Shown in pieces: positions 48,712-58,832 of a stretch of 64,000 bases of DNA. The notes under the pieces were generated by a model that was not told where the DNA came from, ran no database searches, and saw only the letters and a list, made by a program, of their open reading frames with translations. Position numbers and translations under genes: made by a program. How positions within the stretch are numbered: the first letter of the stretch is position 1; every line of letters begins with the position of its first letter. The stretch comes from Antitrichia curtipendula (Eukaryota; Streptophyta; Bryopsida; Hypnales; Leucodontaceae): NCBI GenBank assembly GCA_951230915.1, contig OX579639.1:24800001-24864000 (forward strand), given 5' to 3'.

Positions 48712-51229
48712 ATGAGCAAGGATTGGTCTTGTTGGTATGGTACCCCATCAGTTGGTAAAGTGGAATGCAAAGCTTGCAAATTGGTGTTCGCGAGGAAAAC
48801 AAGCCGTTTGTTTAGCCATCTAGGATATAAAGGTGCATCAGGTTTGAGAGATAACGGAATAAGCCTTTGTTTGAAGTTGACATCTCAAGTTCAAAATCTA
48901 TTTCTTCGCTGCAATGGAGATATACCACGAAAATCTACAGGAGACAATGTGGATGGCAATGGCATGCTTGTGGTCGCCAATGATCTTTCAAGTGGGAGGC
49001 AGACGTCTCTTTGTACACAAGAAGACTCGTGCACAGCACAGCAACAATCCTTTCGTGCGGCCTCTGATGGAAATCCAAATACACAAACATCAAGCGAATG
49101 TGACACTGTGCGGGGATCAAGCAATAGGCCGCAGAGGCAGAGCAGGCTATCGGATGGATTTGAGACGGCCAATAAATGGATTCTAAATGCAATCAGGGCC
49201 AAATTCTTTTATGCGGCCAACATCCCATTTGTTGTAGCTCGAAATCCAGCATTCAAAGAAGCAGTGAAGAAAACAGTTGAGTTTGGTAGGCCCTACATCC
49301 CGCCATCGTACAATGATATACGCAATAAATTGCTTGACGAAGCAAAGGCGGAGGTGCAGACAAATTTACAGAAGAGGACCAAAGACAGCATTAGAAAGTT
49401 CGGAGCAACGTTGTCCATTGATGGATGGAGCTCGACCGGAAATCGGCCATTGATAAATGCCATGCTAGTGTCCTCTGCGGGGGAGCAATTCCTAGGAGAA
49501 GTGGATACGACTGGGGCCGATAAGAACGCTACGTATTTGGCCGCTCTCCTAGAGAAATTCATAGTCCAAGTGGGCCCTCAAAATGTGGTGCAAGTGACTA
49601 CAGATAATGCGCCTGTGAACCCCGCAGCATGTGCTCTAGTGATTGCTACATACCCACACATTTTTTTCCAAGGTTGCGCGGTACACGCCTTGAGTTTGTT
49701 GCTAAAAGATTGGGGAAAACAAGCATGGATAATGGACCAAGTGGACAATGCGGAAACCGTAGTGAAGTTCTTCAAGATGAGGCATAAACCGCTTGCAATA
49801 TATCGGAAGTATGAGCCCAAGTATAGCTTGTTGATGCCGGGTGAAACAAGGTTTGCCTCCAATTTCATCACAATTGCACGTTTGTTGCAGGTGAAGGGTC
49901 CAATGCAACAGACAGTGACGGACCCGCAGTGGAATGAGTACGTGAGGAAGTTTGGCCGGACATCGAAATCTCGCAGTGACTGTCGAGAGGTATTTAAGAT
50001 ACTTATGAGCGAGCATTTCTGGCGCCGTTGTCAGAATTTTAAGGACTTGGTGGGTCCTGTTGTGCATGGGCTACGTGATTTGGATGCGAAGACGCCCTGC
50101 ATGGGCAAGGTTTTGCACATTATGAGAAATCTAGAAAAACACGTCTCCGGTTTGGTTGGAGAGCCTTTTTGTTTGAACAAGGCTCTTGCCGATCCACTGC
50201 TGGCGTATTTTAAAGACCGACGCAAAATGGTAGAGACCAATCTGCATTTTGCAGGAGCTCTTCTGAATCCCTACCTTCTAGAAGACAAAGAATTAGCCAA
50301 CGATCCTAAATGCGATAGAGGCATGCAAGCGTGTTCTCATGAAAATTTGTAAACCAGAAGATTACGCCGCGGTTGTGAAGGAGTTTGTCGCTTTTTGACT
50401 TAGGGAACCGCCATTCCACAACATGTTGGAGCCGAGTGAATAGCAATTGTCGGCACATGCTTGGTGGGATTTTGAAGGCGCGTGTGGAAAGCTCATTGCT
50501 CCAATTGCCAAGAGCATTTTGGCACAATTGGTCTCCTCTTCTTCGTGTGAACAAAATTGGAGTAGCTATTCTTTTGTTCACAACAAATCTAGGAACAAGT
50601 TGAAGCCACAGAGAGCAGATGATTTGGTGTACGTGTATACCAATTCAAAAGTCTTAGCCCAATCCAAGGAAAGGGATGAGAAAAAATGGTATCAGGAGAA
50701 CGTGCTTTTTGAAGATACAGATATGCCTATCTCCGAAAATGAGGATTCGGAAGATGGCGAGCCCGCATTCGATGATGGAGGTGCTATGGACAACGACATG
50801 CACAATTCGGATGCTGAAAATCATGAGGCTGCATTTTATGATGGAGATGCTGTGAACTATGATGAGCCGATTTCGAACGATGAGCCGTTTCAAAGCCCTA
50901 ATCAGAATGATGAAGATTTGGGAGCCAATGATCGAGACGTCTACGATTATATATCAGATGAAGGCAATCGTGGATGTGATGAAGAGAACCTTCCGATAGC
51001 CAAATATATGGATGGGACCGGGTTGTTGACTAGCGAAAAGATTTTAGCGGATAAGGAGGCAATCAATGTACGAGATGCAGCAATAAATGGGGCAATGCTT
51101 ATCAATGGTGGGACTCCTAAAATGGGGGAAGAGATTCCAATTCCCGACTCTCCATCCACGGTAGCGGCACGAGCGGAACAGATTGACAAAGACAATGACA
51201 AAGGCGGATTGGGGGTAAGGTCCCAATGA
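48712..51229 (+). pseudogene. hAT transposase (BED finger, DUF659 core, hATC), broken copy
   Basis: ATG at 48,712 (MSKDWSCWYG). An N-terminal BED-type zinc finger has C19, C22, H36 and C53. The catalytic core is DUF659-like: D237 in SIDGWSSTGNRPL, D298 in TTDNAP and C322/H325 in GCAVHALSLLLKDW, matching the hAT DDE core and its CxxH. The first frame stops at 50,352. The coding sense moves to another frame near 50,315 (ACKRVLMKICKPEDYAAVV), with in-frame TGA (50,396) and TAG (50,441). It then continues through the hATC dimerisation region at about 50,460-50,660 (SSSCEQNWSSYSFVHNKSRN). A long acidic tail runs to 51,229. In hAT elements this enzyme cuts and pastes the element with 8-bp duplications. 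The frameshift and two stops imply this copy is inactive unless spliced differently. Confidence 0.8.
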
Positions 51230-52065
51230 ATATGGGGAACACAAGGGTTCAATTGAAAGCGGTGTTCTCGAACAAGAAGAGTGGTGAACCAAGGATTGAG
51301 AATATCAAACCACGTGAAGTAGAAGAGAATGAAGACATGCGTTTTATGAAGTTTGGGAGTCCAATCCTAGCCCGGAATGGAAAAGGAAAGGAGCCACTTC
51401 TGCGAGATCCCCAATTACCACCGCGTACTGGTCTTGCACCGGGTGTACGTACACTACTTACAACTGCTAGTACAACTTTGGATGGTTGCGGAGGTTCATC
51501 ATGTGGAAAACGGCAATTTATTAATCACAGTCTATCCATTTCATCATGTAGTGATGATGACAAGGACGAGACGTTGGCTCAAATGTTCGCTCAAAAATCT
51601 AGGCATTCATCACAAGGTCTTCTCAAATCAGCAAATCGTATACCGCAGTCCTTGAGCGCAACAAAGGTAATCATTCAAGGAGGCAAAAAAGCAAGACAAT
51701 TAGTTGTGAAAGAGTCTAAAATAGACAAAAAAAAAAGAGCAATAGAGCCTTTTGCTATGTCTCCTTCAAAGAAAGCGAATGTGAGTAGAACCCCCCTAGA
51801 TGCACTTCAGCCTACTCCGATGACGAAAATAAAACTGGTCACCGACCTTAGGAAAAGCATTGGAAAGTCCATATTACAAGTGAAAAAGGAGGGTAAAGCA
51901 TTTAGATCACGTAAATCTAGGGAAGTACATGGTTCCGGAGTGAGAATTCTACAATCTTCATCAGACAATATGGAAGAGGCATCCAGCGATGAAGACACCG
52001 GATGGAAAAGAAGAGGTGAGAGTAGCGGGGCTGAAGTGAAGGGAGACAGTGATTACAATCCTTAG
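51226..52065 (+). CDS. Basic/serine-rich C-terminal extension of the transposase gene, or separate small gene
   Basis: A 280-codon frame opens at an ATGA overlap with the end of the previous frame (51,226). The product is disordered-looking: Lys/Ser-rich with basic patches (KKARQLVVKESKIDKKKR, SPSKKANVSRTP) and an acidic SSDEDTGWKRR end. No domain is recognised. Its position, same strand and overlap suggest it is the frameshifted C-terminal tail of the transposase, which would extend the protein about 400 residues past hATC. An independent ORF is the alternative. Confidence 0.45.
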   Translation: MNMGNTRVQLKAVFSNKKSGEPRIENIKPREVEENEDMRFMKFGSPILARNGKGKEPLLRDPQLPPRTGLAPGVRTLLTTASTTLDGCGGSSCGKRQFINHSLSISSCSDDDKDETLAQMFAQKSRHSSQGLLKSANRIPQSLSATKVIIQGGKKARQLVVKESKIDKKKRAIEPFAMSPSKKANVSRTPLDALQPTPMTKIKLVTDLRKSIGKSILQVKKEGKAFRSRKSREVHGSGVRILQSSSDNMEEASSDEDTGWKRRGESSGAEVKGDSDYNP

Positions 52066-52480
52066 GGACTGAAGGGATGTAAACCTAGATGTCCAAATAC
52101 TTATGATACATAGATGGCACTATGTGGCAATCGATTGTTTATTGCCGCTTCATTGTAGTAAACTGATGTTTGGAATACCATTAAGGTTTTGGGGTTTCCA
52201 ATACAAAGGACAAATTCAATAAAATTTGATTTTGTGCATTTTATTGTAAATGGAGCATGACATTCTAAAATGTAATTGTACAATGCAACAATTTTGCCTT
52301 CAAAGTCGTCTAAGTTCTGTGCATTTTGAAAATAAAAAGAACGCTTACACTGAGTGTCATTTCCACATTTTTCAATGACAAATGCAATTGAAGAGGTTTT
52401 AAAACCAGATCTTCCTAACCCTAAAACTCATTTGCAGAAGTTAACTAGCTCTCACCACCCAAAAATCCTCCATTATAACT
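52066..52480. other. 3' region of the transposase gene
   Basis: AT-rich sequence, probably containing the transcript end; AATAAAA-like text occurs (for example near 52,330). No gene. Confidence 0.35.
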
Positions 52481-52489
52481 GCCTGTCTA

Positions 52490-52715
52490 CTGACGGTCCC
52501 GTCCGACCGAAAAAGCGTCTAACATAATACGCATCCGATTGGCCGTCGGAGAGACCGACCGACGGCGCGTCCGACCGACGCCCGGCACCCGACCGACCGA
52601 CGCCCAACGACTGCCGATCGCCGGACGCCGTCTGCTGCGTCCAGTATGTCTGCTACGTCCGGACGTCCGGATTTTGGACGTGATTTTGCCCTGGATGTAA
52701 AATGTGACAACCCTG
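52490..52715 (-). promoter_or_regulatory. Right subterminal motif array of the hAT element
   Basis: Contains CCCGTCCGACCG, several GACCGACCGACG units, GGACGTCCGGA, and the terminal GACAACCCTG. It has one exact CCGTCCGA octamer and several near matches. It mirrors the left subterminal zone, where GGACGTCCGGA and GTCGGAC motifs also lie within 300 bp of the end. Confidence 0.65.
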
Positions 52716-53448
52716 TTCCGGGAGGAAATCAAAGACCCAAAAGCCTGAAGAAGTAGTATTGGATGAGACTAGTTTGGCGTCGGCTGTTACTAACATCGCA
52801 GAGGCTCACAACCCTCAACGTGACCACGATTACAAATTATCTGTGGAGGCCTACAAGAACTACTGGGCCACTTGCGCAGACGCCTACGTGTTTGCGATTG
52901 ACGAGAAGAAGTCAATCCCGATTGAACAACTTATCTCATCGCCGGCGGATATGAACATCCAAAGCCATGAGGATAGGCTTGCTTCGGACGTTATGCATTT
53001 CTATGTGCATATGCCAGACAAGTCCACCAAGCAGACTCTATGCGTCATGCCCGTGAACCAACCTGAGAAATCCAAACCTGAGTCGTGGGATGAGATCAAA
53101 GGTGGAAAATTCTACCTGATTAACAGCCAACACAGTGTGACGGCTAGCAAGATGATGGTGCAAATGAGATTGGACAAGTCCATTCTCAAGCATTTTAGGG
53201 AGTGGTACTGCTATGTTGTCTGGTCAAATGACAACGAGAAATTGAGGTCCATATTCGCCTACTACAATAGGGTAAACCATTTTGTCGCCATGAAGCCTTC
53301 GTGGTCAACCAACATCCTCGGTGCACAAAGTATTTGGGAGAAAATGGGAAGGCCAAGGAGCCCGAAGGATCCCTCCTTAGCGGGTACGATGTCAAATACA
53401 AGGCATAAAGCCGAGGACAAGGCCAATTTGGTGAAGTTCAAGGGATAA
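52716..53448 (+). CDS. 3' part of the split gene, ParB-like motif
   Basis: The frame is open from the right target duplication through GRKSKTQKPEEVV to a stop at 53,448 (about 230 codons beyond 52,759). A central GGKFYLINSQHSVTASKMM resembles the INGQHR-type motif of ParB/sulfiredoxin-fold domains. Proteins with a similar GQHSV motif are, from memory, repetitive and uncharacterised in bryophytes and algae. The frame is in phase with the segment ending at 32,149, so both were one exon before the hAT insertion. It is probably itself repeat-associated, because palindromes of one family flank both halves. Function is unknown. Confidence 0.55.
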
Positions 53449-53530
53449 ATTTATCAAGTGAATACTGAAGATATTGTGTGGATTTCGTGATGTCCATTTT
53501 ATGTGTTAAGTTTGAATCTGCTTGTTCTAT

Positions 53531-53613
53531 TCAGGTTGAGTCAACCTAAACAGGATTGTGTCACGCGATTCTACAAAGTCTATGAGTTATGTAGTTAGGT
53601 CAGGTTGACCTAA
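53531..53613. repeat. Two palindromes after the split gene
   Basis: TCAGGTTGAGTCAACCTAAA at 53,531-53,550 and TTAGGTCAGGTTGACCTAA at 53,595-53,613 belong to the same palindrome family as the arrays at 21 kb and 31 kb. They support the view that DNA on the two sides of the hAT element was once contiguous. Confidence 0.75.
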
Positions 53614-53689
53614 ACATATGCTTATGGCTCCCCCTCTGGATGGATTTTGCAGGAGTTCGTGAAGGCAATGAACGCTTGCTTCACAATGC

Positions 53690-53850
53690 TCGACGTTGTG
53701 AACAACGACGCTAGCATGCGAGCCTAGAGCGGCGAGCTTGTGAGCTGCGAGCGTGGAGCTTGTGAGCCTAGAGCCCCAAACACGATTTTTTTTTTTTTTT
53801 TTAATCCAATTTTTTTTTTTCCCAAAAAAAAAAAAAAGAACTATTTATAG
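53690..53850 (+). repeat. GAGCTTGTGAGC short repeats and T/A runs
   Basis: Three related GCGAGCTTGTGAGCTGCGAG-like units (53,725-53,775) are followed by long T and A runs. Low-complexity spacer. Confidence 0.6.
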
Positions 53851-54119
53851 TGAATTTTATGACCTATTACCGCTACACCTATGACCGTGGATTTTTGATA
53901 TATATATTTTTTTTCTTCCAATTGTTATGGGTTAGGAAAAAGACCCTAAAACTTGAGTGCATAGTTTCAGGTACTACAATTTCAGTGCCTACATGGTTAC
54001 AAAATTTCAATACAACGGAATGTACTAAGTTTAAGAAATAGTACGCTGAAAAAGAGAGGTGTATAATACTTAACCTCTGCTACAACTAGTCTAGAACAAC
54101 TCATATCATAAGCTCAGTA

Positions 54120-54245
54120 TATAGAGAAAGCGCCCACTGGCATAATTACGGGCCTCGCAGGATTTGAACCCGGGCCAACATGTGATAGTCTCATGGACTT
54201 CTTGCAAATATACTCCAATTTAATGGAGTGACCACTTCTACGAAA
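54120..54245 (-). mobile_element. tRNA-derived SINE-like sequence
   Basis: On the minus strand, CCGGGTTCAAATCC (54,160-54,173) is a good pol III B-box. AGTGGTCACTCC upstream (about 54,226-54,237) is a weak A-box, about 60 bp away. No cloverleaf closes, so it is not a tRNA gene. The limits are uncertain. Confidence 0.4.
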
Positions 54246-54730
54246 ATGAAGACTATATAACACAAAAGAAGGCCCCAATGGAAAAAAAATAAAAAAATGA
54301 AAAAAAATAAAACTGAGTGAAAGTGTGGATGAAAAGTTGGATGAAAATATTGGATGGAGAAAAAAATAACATAAAAGTAAATGATGGAAGACAGAAAAGA
54401 GAAAAGAAGATAAAATTAAAAAAATTAAAAAAATAATTGAAAATAATTGACACATAAAAATGCAAAAATAATAAAAACTTTGAAAAAGTGAACTGACAAC
54501 AAAAAAAAGTAATATCAATACCCAAGTTTGTACGTGGTCTAGATGTTTATGGGTCACAATTGTAGTACTTAGACATTCATATCTTCTTACTTCAAATAAT
54601 TTGACTAATGGCATATACTCACATATTTCACAGATGCATGAACATTTGAAACCTCATACACTTTAAGTCATTTCACTCGTAACCAATGTAAATTAATACA
54701 ATGCAAATGAAATACATAAACAAATGTCTT
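54246..54730. other. A-rich spacer
   Basis: Low-complexity A-rich plus strand (AAAATAAAAAAATG-type text). The hydrophobic minus-strand frames are an artefact of composition. Confidence 0.5.
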
Positions 54731-56195
54731 CACGTCTATTCTGAAACAGTAATGATTCCTGCTTGAACAAGAAGAAGCTTCAACTCGTTGAAGCTATAAC
54801 TCGGAGCATGAATGAACTTGTCATCGTGCACATCCATCTTACAAAAGAACCTGTACAAGTAGTACAAGTGTTTGCAATTCACGTATTACTGACGCCCTCC
54901 AATTGCAGAAACTGCCATGTTCACAAAGTCCGGGCAGTTGCAGGTAGGGAACATACCCAACGTAATTCGGTAAACATTCTTGTTATGTTCCGCCCCAATC
55001 TCCAGCGAAACTATTGCACCTAGGCCCGGCATAGGAAGCAAAGTCACTCCCAATATTTCTCCTTTTATGTTCCCAGCACTCTCCCATTTATTCCGTTGTT
55101 CTGCTGTTGGTGCATTTGCAATTCGCCGTATTGTTCGATTGCTCCTAACCGTTGGATATGCATCTGGATTTGGTGGCAACGGTTGATCATAATGAACGGT
55201 CTGAAATATCTTAGACATGCTGAAGAGGCAACATGGCGACAATGTAGGGCGCTCTTGGAGACGGAAGCCAGCGTGCTGCAGCAGCAAGGTCTCCTCCCTA
55301 GTCAGATTTGTCCCTGTCAGAACTGGCCAAACCTCCGGCAATTCGGGCCAATCTATAACAAATTTGCGCTTCGACCCTTTCACACAGCGCTCAATGTCAT
55401 CCCAGCAAAACCAAAAGTCCACTACGATTTCTCTATGACTCCCGTATTCTTCCTTTCTTCCGCGATAGGTTGGAGCTGGGGTTCCTTTTCCTCCCTTCGA
55501 AATTTTGGCAAGGCACTTCATGTTGGACCCACATTGTTGAGCTTGACATTTCACATTAGATTTGTGGCTCAGCCTTGCAATATGCCATTTGGCCGTGCCA
55601 CAGTCACTTTCGTAAGCTACTGCAACATGTCGAGAAGTGTTAGCCTCACATTGTGTTCCCGTACCCTCCGAAGACTGCACAAGAATAGAAATGGACCTCG
55701 TTCGAACACGAGGTTGAGAGAAGTTCACTTTGTCGGGTCAATGTGAGTCTCCTGCATCGCCAATTGGTACGTCCAACTTCCTCTTCGTGCTTCCAAATAT
55801 TTCTTCTCCTTCCAAATGCGGTATGCGCGATCCAACACCTTCAGCTCCAGGTAATGTATTTAGTGCCTCTGCCATTTTTTTGGGATCTCCGCTTCGTCTC
55901 GCAGCTCTCAACTTCAACTCCCCCTTCGATGGACTAGATCCAGATGCATGGCCTCTCAAATAAGCACGGTAGTTTGTCATTTGCATCCATGCACGGATAC
56001 TATCGTCGCAAGTGGCATCAAACAAATTGTTTCCTTTGTTTCCGGACATTTGAAGCCACTTGTTGTGTACAGTTTCTAACAAATTGCATGAAGGCATGTC
56101 TGCCAACTCTTCCAAATTCAAATCCTTCAAAAACATCCATAACAAGACATTAGTTCTCATATTAAAATTGAAAACTTCTTCTCATTTGCTAAATT

Positions 56196-56272
56196 GAGAG
56201 TACCGGAAGCCACCTCAAAATCCTTAGTCGGATCCGACTAGTTTGTTGGGGGTGGATATCCATGGCCCCAAA
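56196..56272. repeat. Foldback palindrome, copy 1 (degenerate)
   Basis: Centre CTTAGTCGGATCCGACTAGT, with imperfect arms (GGAAGCCACCTCAAAAT against TTGTTGGGGGTGGAT). It lies in the intron of the MULE-type gene. Confidence 0.6.
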
Positions 56273-56443
56273 ATCAAGAAACTGCCAACCACAAATGCTA
56301 ACTTTGTAGAAGCAAAGATAGAGTCTACATTGAAGTCTAGAAATATAGTGAACACAAATCAAGAACAGAAGAAACTCAATGAAAAAAAAAAAAAAAAATG
56401 CCCCCAAGATCTAAGTGCTCTGTTCTACCACAAAAACTAGCAA

Positions 56444-56525
56444 TTTGGAGGTAGCAATGCCCACCTTCAAAACACTAGTCGGATCCGACTAGTGTTTTGA
56501 AGGTAGCCACCGCTACCCCAAAATT
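56444..56525. repeat. Foldback palindrome, copy 2
   Basis: Arms of about 40 bp: TTTGGAGGTAGC, CCACCTTCAAAACACTAGTCGGA, then the mirror TCCGACTAGTGTTTTGAAGGT and GCTACCCCAAAA. It lies in the same intron as copy 1. Confidence 0.8.
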
Positions 56526-58832
56526 CACAAATTTATCCGATACAAATGTGAATTATGAGGAGGCAATGAAAACTTCTATACTAAATTCTAGAAATGGAAT
56601 GAAAGGGAATTAAGATCAAAAAAGAATTGAATAAAAACAAATTTACAAATCAAGCCTCTCAAAGTGCAAAGTTCAGCCTTTAAGAAAAAAGTGTGTCACT
56701 TAATACACTGCTGTATTTGAATATCACATGTATAAGTTCAAATCTAATGTTTCTCTTACCATTTGCATAAAGCCGTCCCACTGTCGATATCGAAAGTGCC
56801 AAAATGCAAGCCAGTGGTCCAAGTGGTGAAGTGCATCTTCGCTTGCAGCCCTAGAAGATAACCACCATGATCGAATTGCCAGGTAACGGTTCTCTGCCTC
56901 GTCCATAGTTTTAGAACCTTTATACTGTTTGCACAATGTATTGTGCTGTTGTTGCAAGTCTTCCTTGATGTGCTTTTGTGTGTGTTTCTGAAGAGAAGTA
57001 CTCCAATGCAACAAGCAGGTTCTTTCACGATTCACCATTTCGACTTCGGAAGAACCACTCCCGTAAACGATTCGGACTGCATTCCAATTTACAATAGCAC
57101 TATCTGCCATGAAACCCTTGAAGTTTGGGTGGTCCACTCCATATCGTGACATGACAGCGTTCAAGCATCTCCAGAACTGCACTTGAATCTCCGTATCTTC
57201 AGATTGCATATCGCATGTTGCGATAGTCATGACTTTCTTGTACTCAGGATCGTACACGTGGCAGGCCATCGTGGTCCACTCCTTCACTCGCTTCACGTGG
57301 TCGAACATCATCCATGCATTCTCCAGATTCTCTTCGGGTTGCATGCGGCTAATCAGGTCCACACCGCTTCCAGGTCCTTCGGTGAGCATCTTGAACACGT
57401 AAACCTTCTCCTTGCCTTGGCCGGGAAAGACGTTGTCATGTATGAACTCAAACTTCGAGTACTTCTTCATGGTCATGATGTTGTCAATGACACCTCCTTG
57501 ATTGTTATAGTGAAACGATGATATGACATTTCGTATATTTGGGCTGCTCAAAATTTGAAAGCAATCCATCACCTCTTCTAGTTTATCTCCTTTCAGCATT
57601 TCTTTCTCACCTTCCCCGTTGTGAAACAGATAGTTCGTCAAAAACTCCTTACTAGTGGAAAGAGCTATTGCGGAATTGGTGGCCTTAGGTGTTTTGGCCA
57701 CCTGCTCCGCAATAAGCTCAGAAATCTGCTCTGCAGAATCTCTATACATACCCTTAGCTACCGGATGAGCATGCTTTCCTAAGTGAATAGCGGCCCTACT
57801 CATTTTGGGATTATCACTGTAGGAGTAGTACATCCTTGCATCACATGTACTTACGCACATAGGTGATTGTTTACAGACCTTGCAAACTAGAGTGGAATCT
57901 TTGGGAGGACTGTCCCCAACAGCAAAAAGAAACGTTGTACAACCACTCCACTCTGTTTCGTTATATCTGAAAGCTCTCTTTAAATAATCACACTTTGGAT
58001 TCCTACATGCAAGATGACCAGCACAGTAAGACTTACGAAATTTGAGATTGTCGGAGTTGTGTATATTTGTTGTCACCAACTTGCACCAAGGGTGCCCATC
58101 GTAACGCTTGTCCATTCCCTCCAAGTTCCGAGCCGCTGATGAAGAAGAAGACGAACGACAAGGAGGTAACTCGAAAATGACATTGCCATTGAATGCGAGC
58201 AGCAGGAATTGTACACGGTGATGTTGCACACAATTGAGGTCCATGGTAGACAATTCGTTACGAGACCGATGGACACTGGCTAGTCTCTTCAAGCATTCCA
58301 TTATGCTTAGCCGGTCGACTGGAGTAGGGTGCAGTGGAGGACGGGAGAATGAAGAGTGCGTTGGACTAATTGATGGAGAGCCTATTGCGGGCTGAACAAC
58401 TGATCTACCACCTACTTCATGTTGGACACAAGATGATTGTCTTTTAAGTACCAACTCAGGGGACTCTCCTTCTGATTCACTAGAGAGCTCTATGATAGAA
58501 TCTAGTTTTTCAATTTTCACTGTTTGTAGCAATTCACTTCTTGGAAGGACCGGAAGAACCTCTCGAGGTGGACTTGGTGACACTATCGGAGGCATGTAAG
58601 GCATATCAACAGTGGATGTGGCAGAATGACGACTAGGAATCTCTGTTGACGTTGCTAGCATAGATAATGGAAGCCCATAAGCTCTATAGCTTCCGGGAAG
58701 AAGGTACCAACACTGCCCTTCTTCTAGGGACTTCACGACAGGGATAGACTGCTGTAGATTACCTCATGCTGACCTCTTCTCTTCCTCAACGTAAATTGAG
58801 GACTCTACAAACCTGAAGCGCACATGAAGTAG

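Larger units (their letters stand above)
32158..52715. mobile_element. Giant (20.6 kb) hAT-superfamily element with cargo genes
   Basis: The left end begins CAGGGTTGTCCAGATG and the right end finishes ATGTGACAACCCTG, giving a 10-bp perfect terminal inverted repeat. Both subterminal zones contain GGACGTCCGGA. The flanking 8-mers are TTCCATGA (32,150-32,157) and TTCCGGGA (52,716-52,723), 6/8 identical, consistent with the 8-bp duplications that hAT elements make. A hAT transposase gene lies near the right end. Removing the element and one duplication leaves an open reading frame across the site. Inside are three more genes, a nested relative with the same ends (39,486-39,867), minisatellites, a SINE-like sequence and a MITE. 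hAT elements are usually a few kilobases long, so this size and gene load are unusual. The alternative is several adjacent or nested elements whose outer ends match by chance. Confidence 0.75.
54736..58736 (-). pseudogene. MULE-type transposase with SWIM finger (two in-frame stops)
   Basis: Exon 1 (58,736-56,760) encodes a Ser/Pro-rich start and a Cys/His cluster (YCAGHLACRNPKCDYLKRAF). A DDE-like core follows, with YDPEYKKVMTIATCDMQSED, FMADSAIVNWNAV and CLLHW, a pattern typical of Mutator-like transposases. It ends at a consensus donor (ATG|GTAAGAG). After an intron of roughly 570 bp, exon 2 starts near 56,180 and reads to a TGA at 55,738. It resumes in the same frame and reaches CNCPDF at about 54,940. 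A TAA at about 54,883-54,885 then interrupts the SWIM finger (CNC...NCKH), and the frame ends at 54,736. SWIM fingers are common in MULE transposases. The start codon is uncertain: 58,736 is a GTG and the nearest ATG is about 25 codons in. Terminal repeats were not found. Confidence 0.6.

Noticed and set aside
54120..54245. tRNA gene
   Set aside because: Only the T-arm-like B-box is good; no acceptor stem or anticodon arm can be closed.
54114..54614. Phe/Leu/Ser-rich minus-strand frame as a membrane protein
   Set aside because: Product of an A-rich low-complexity tract, overlapping a SINE-like sequence.
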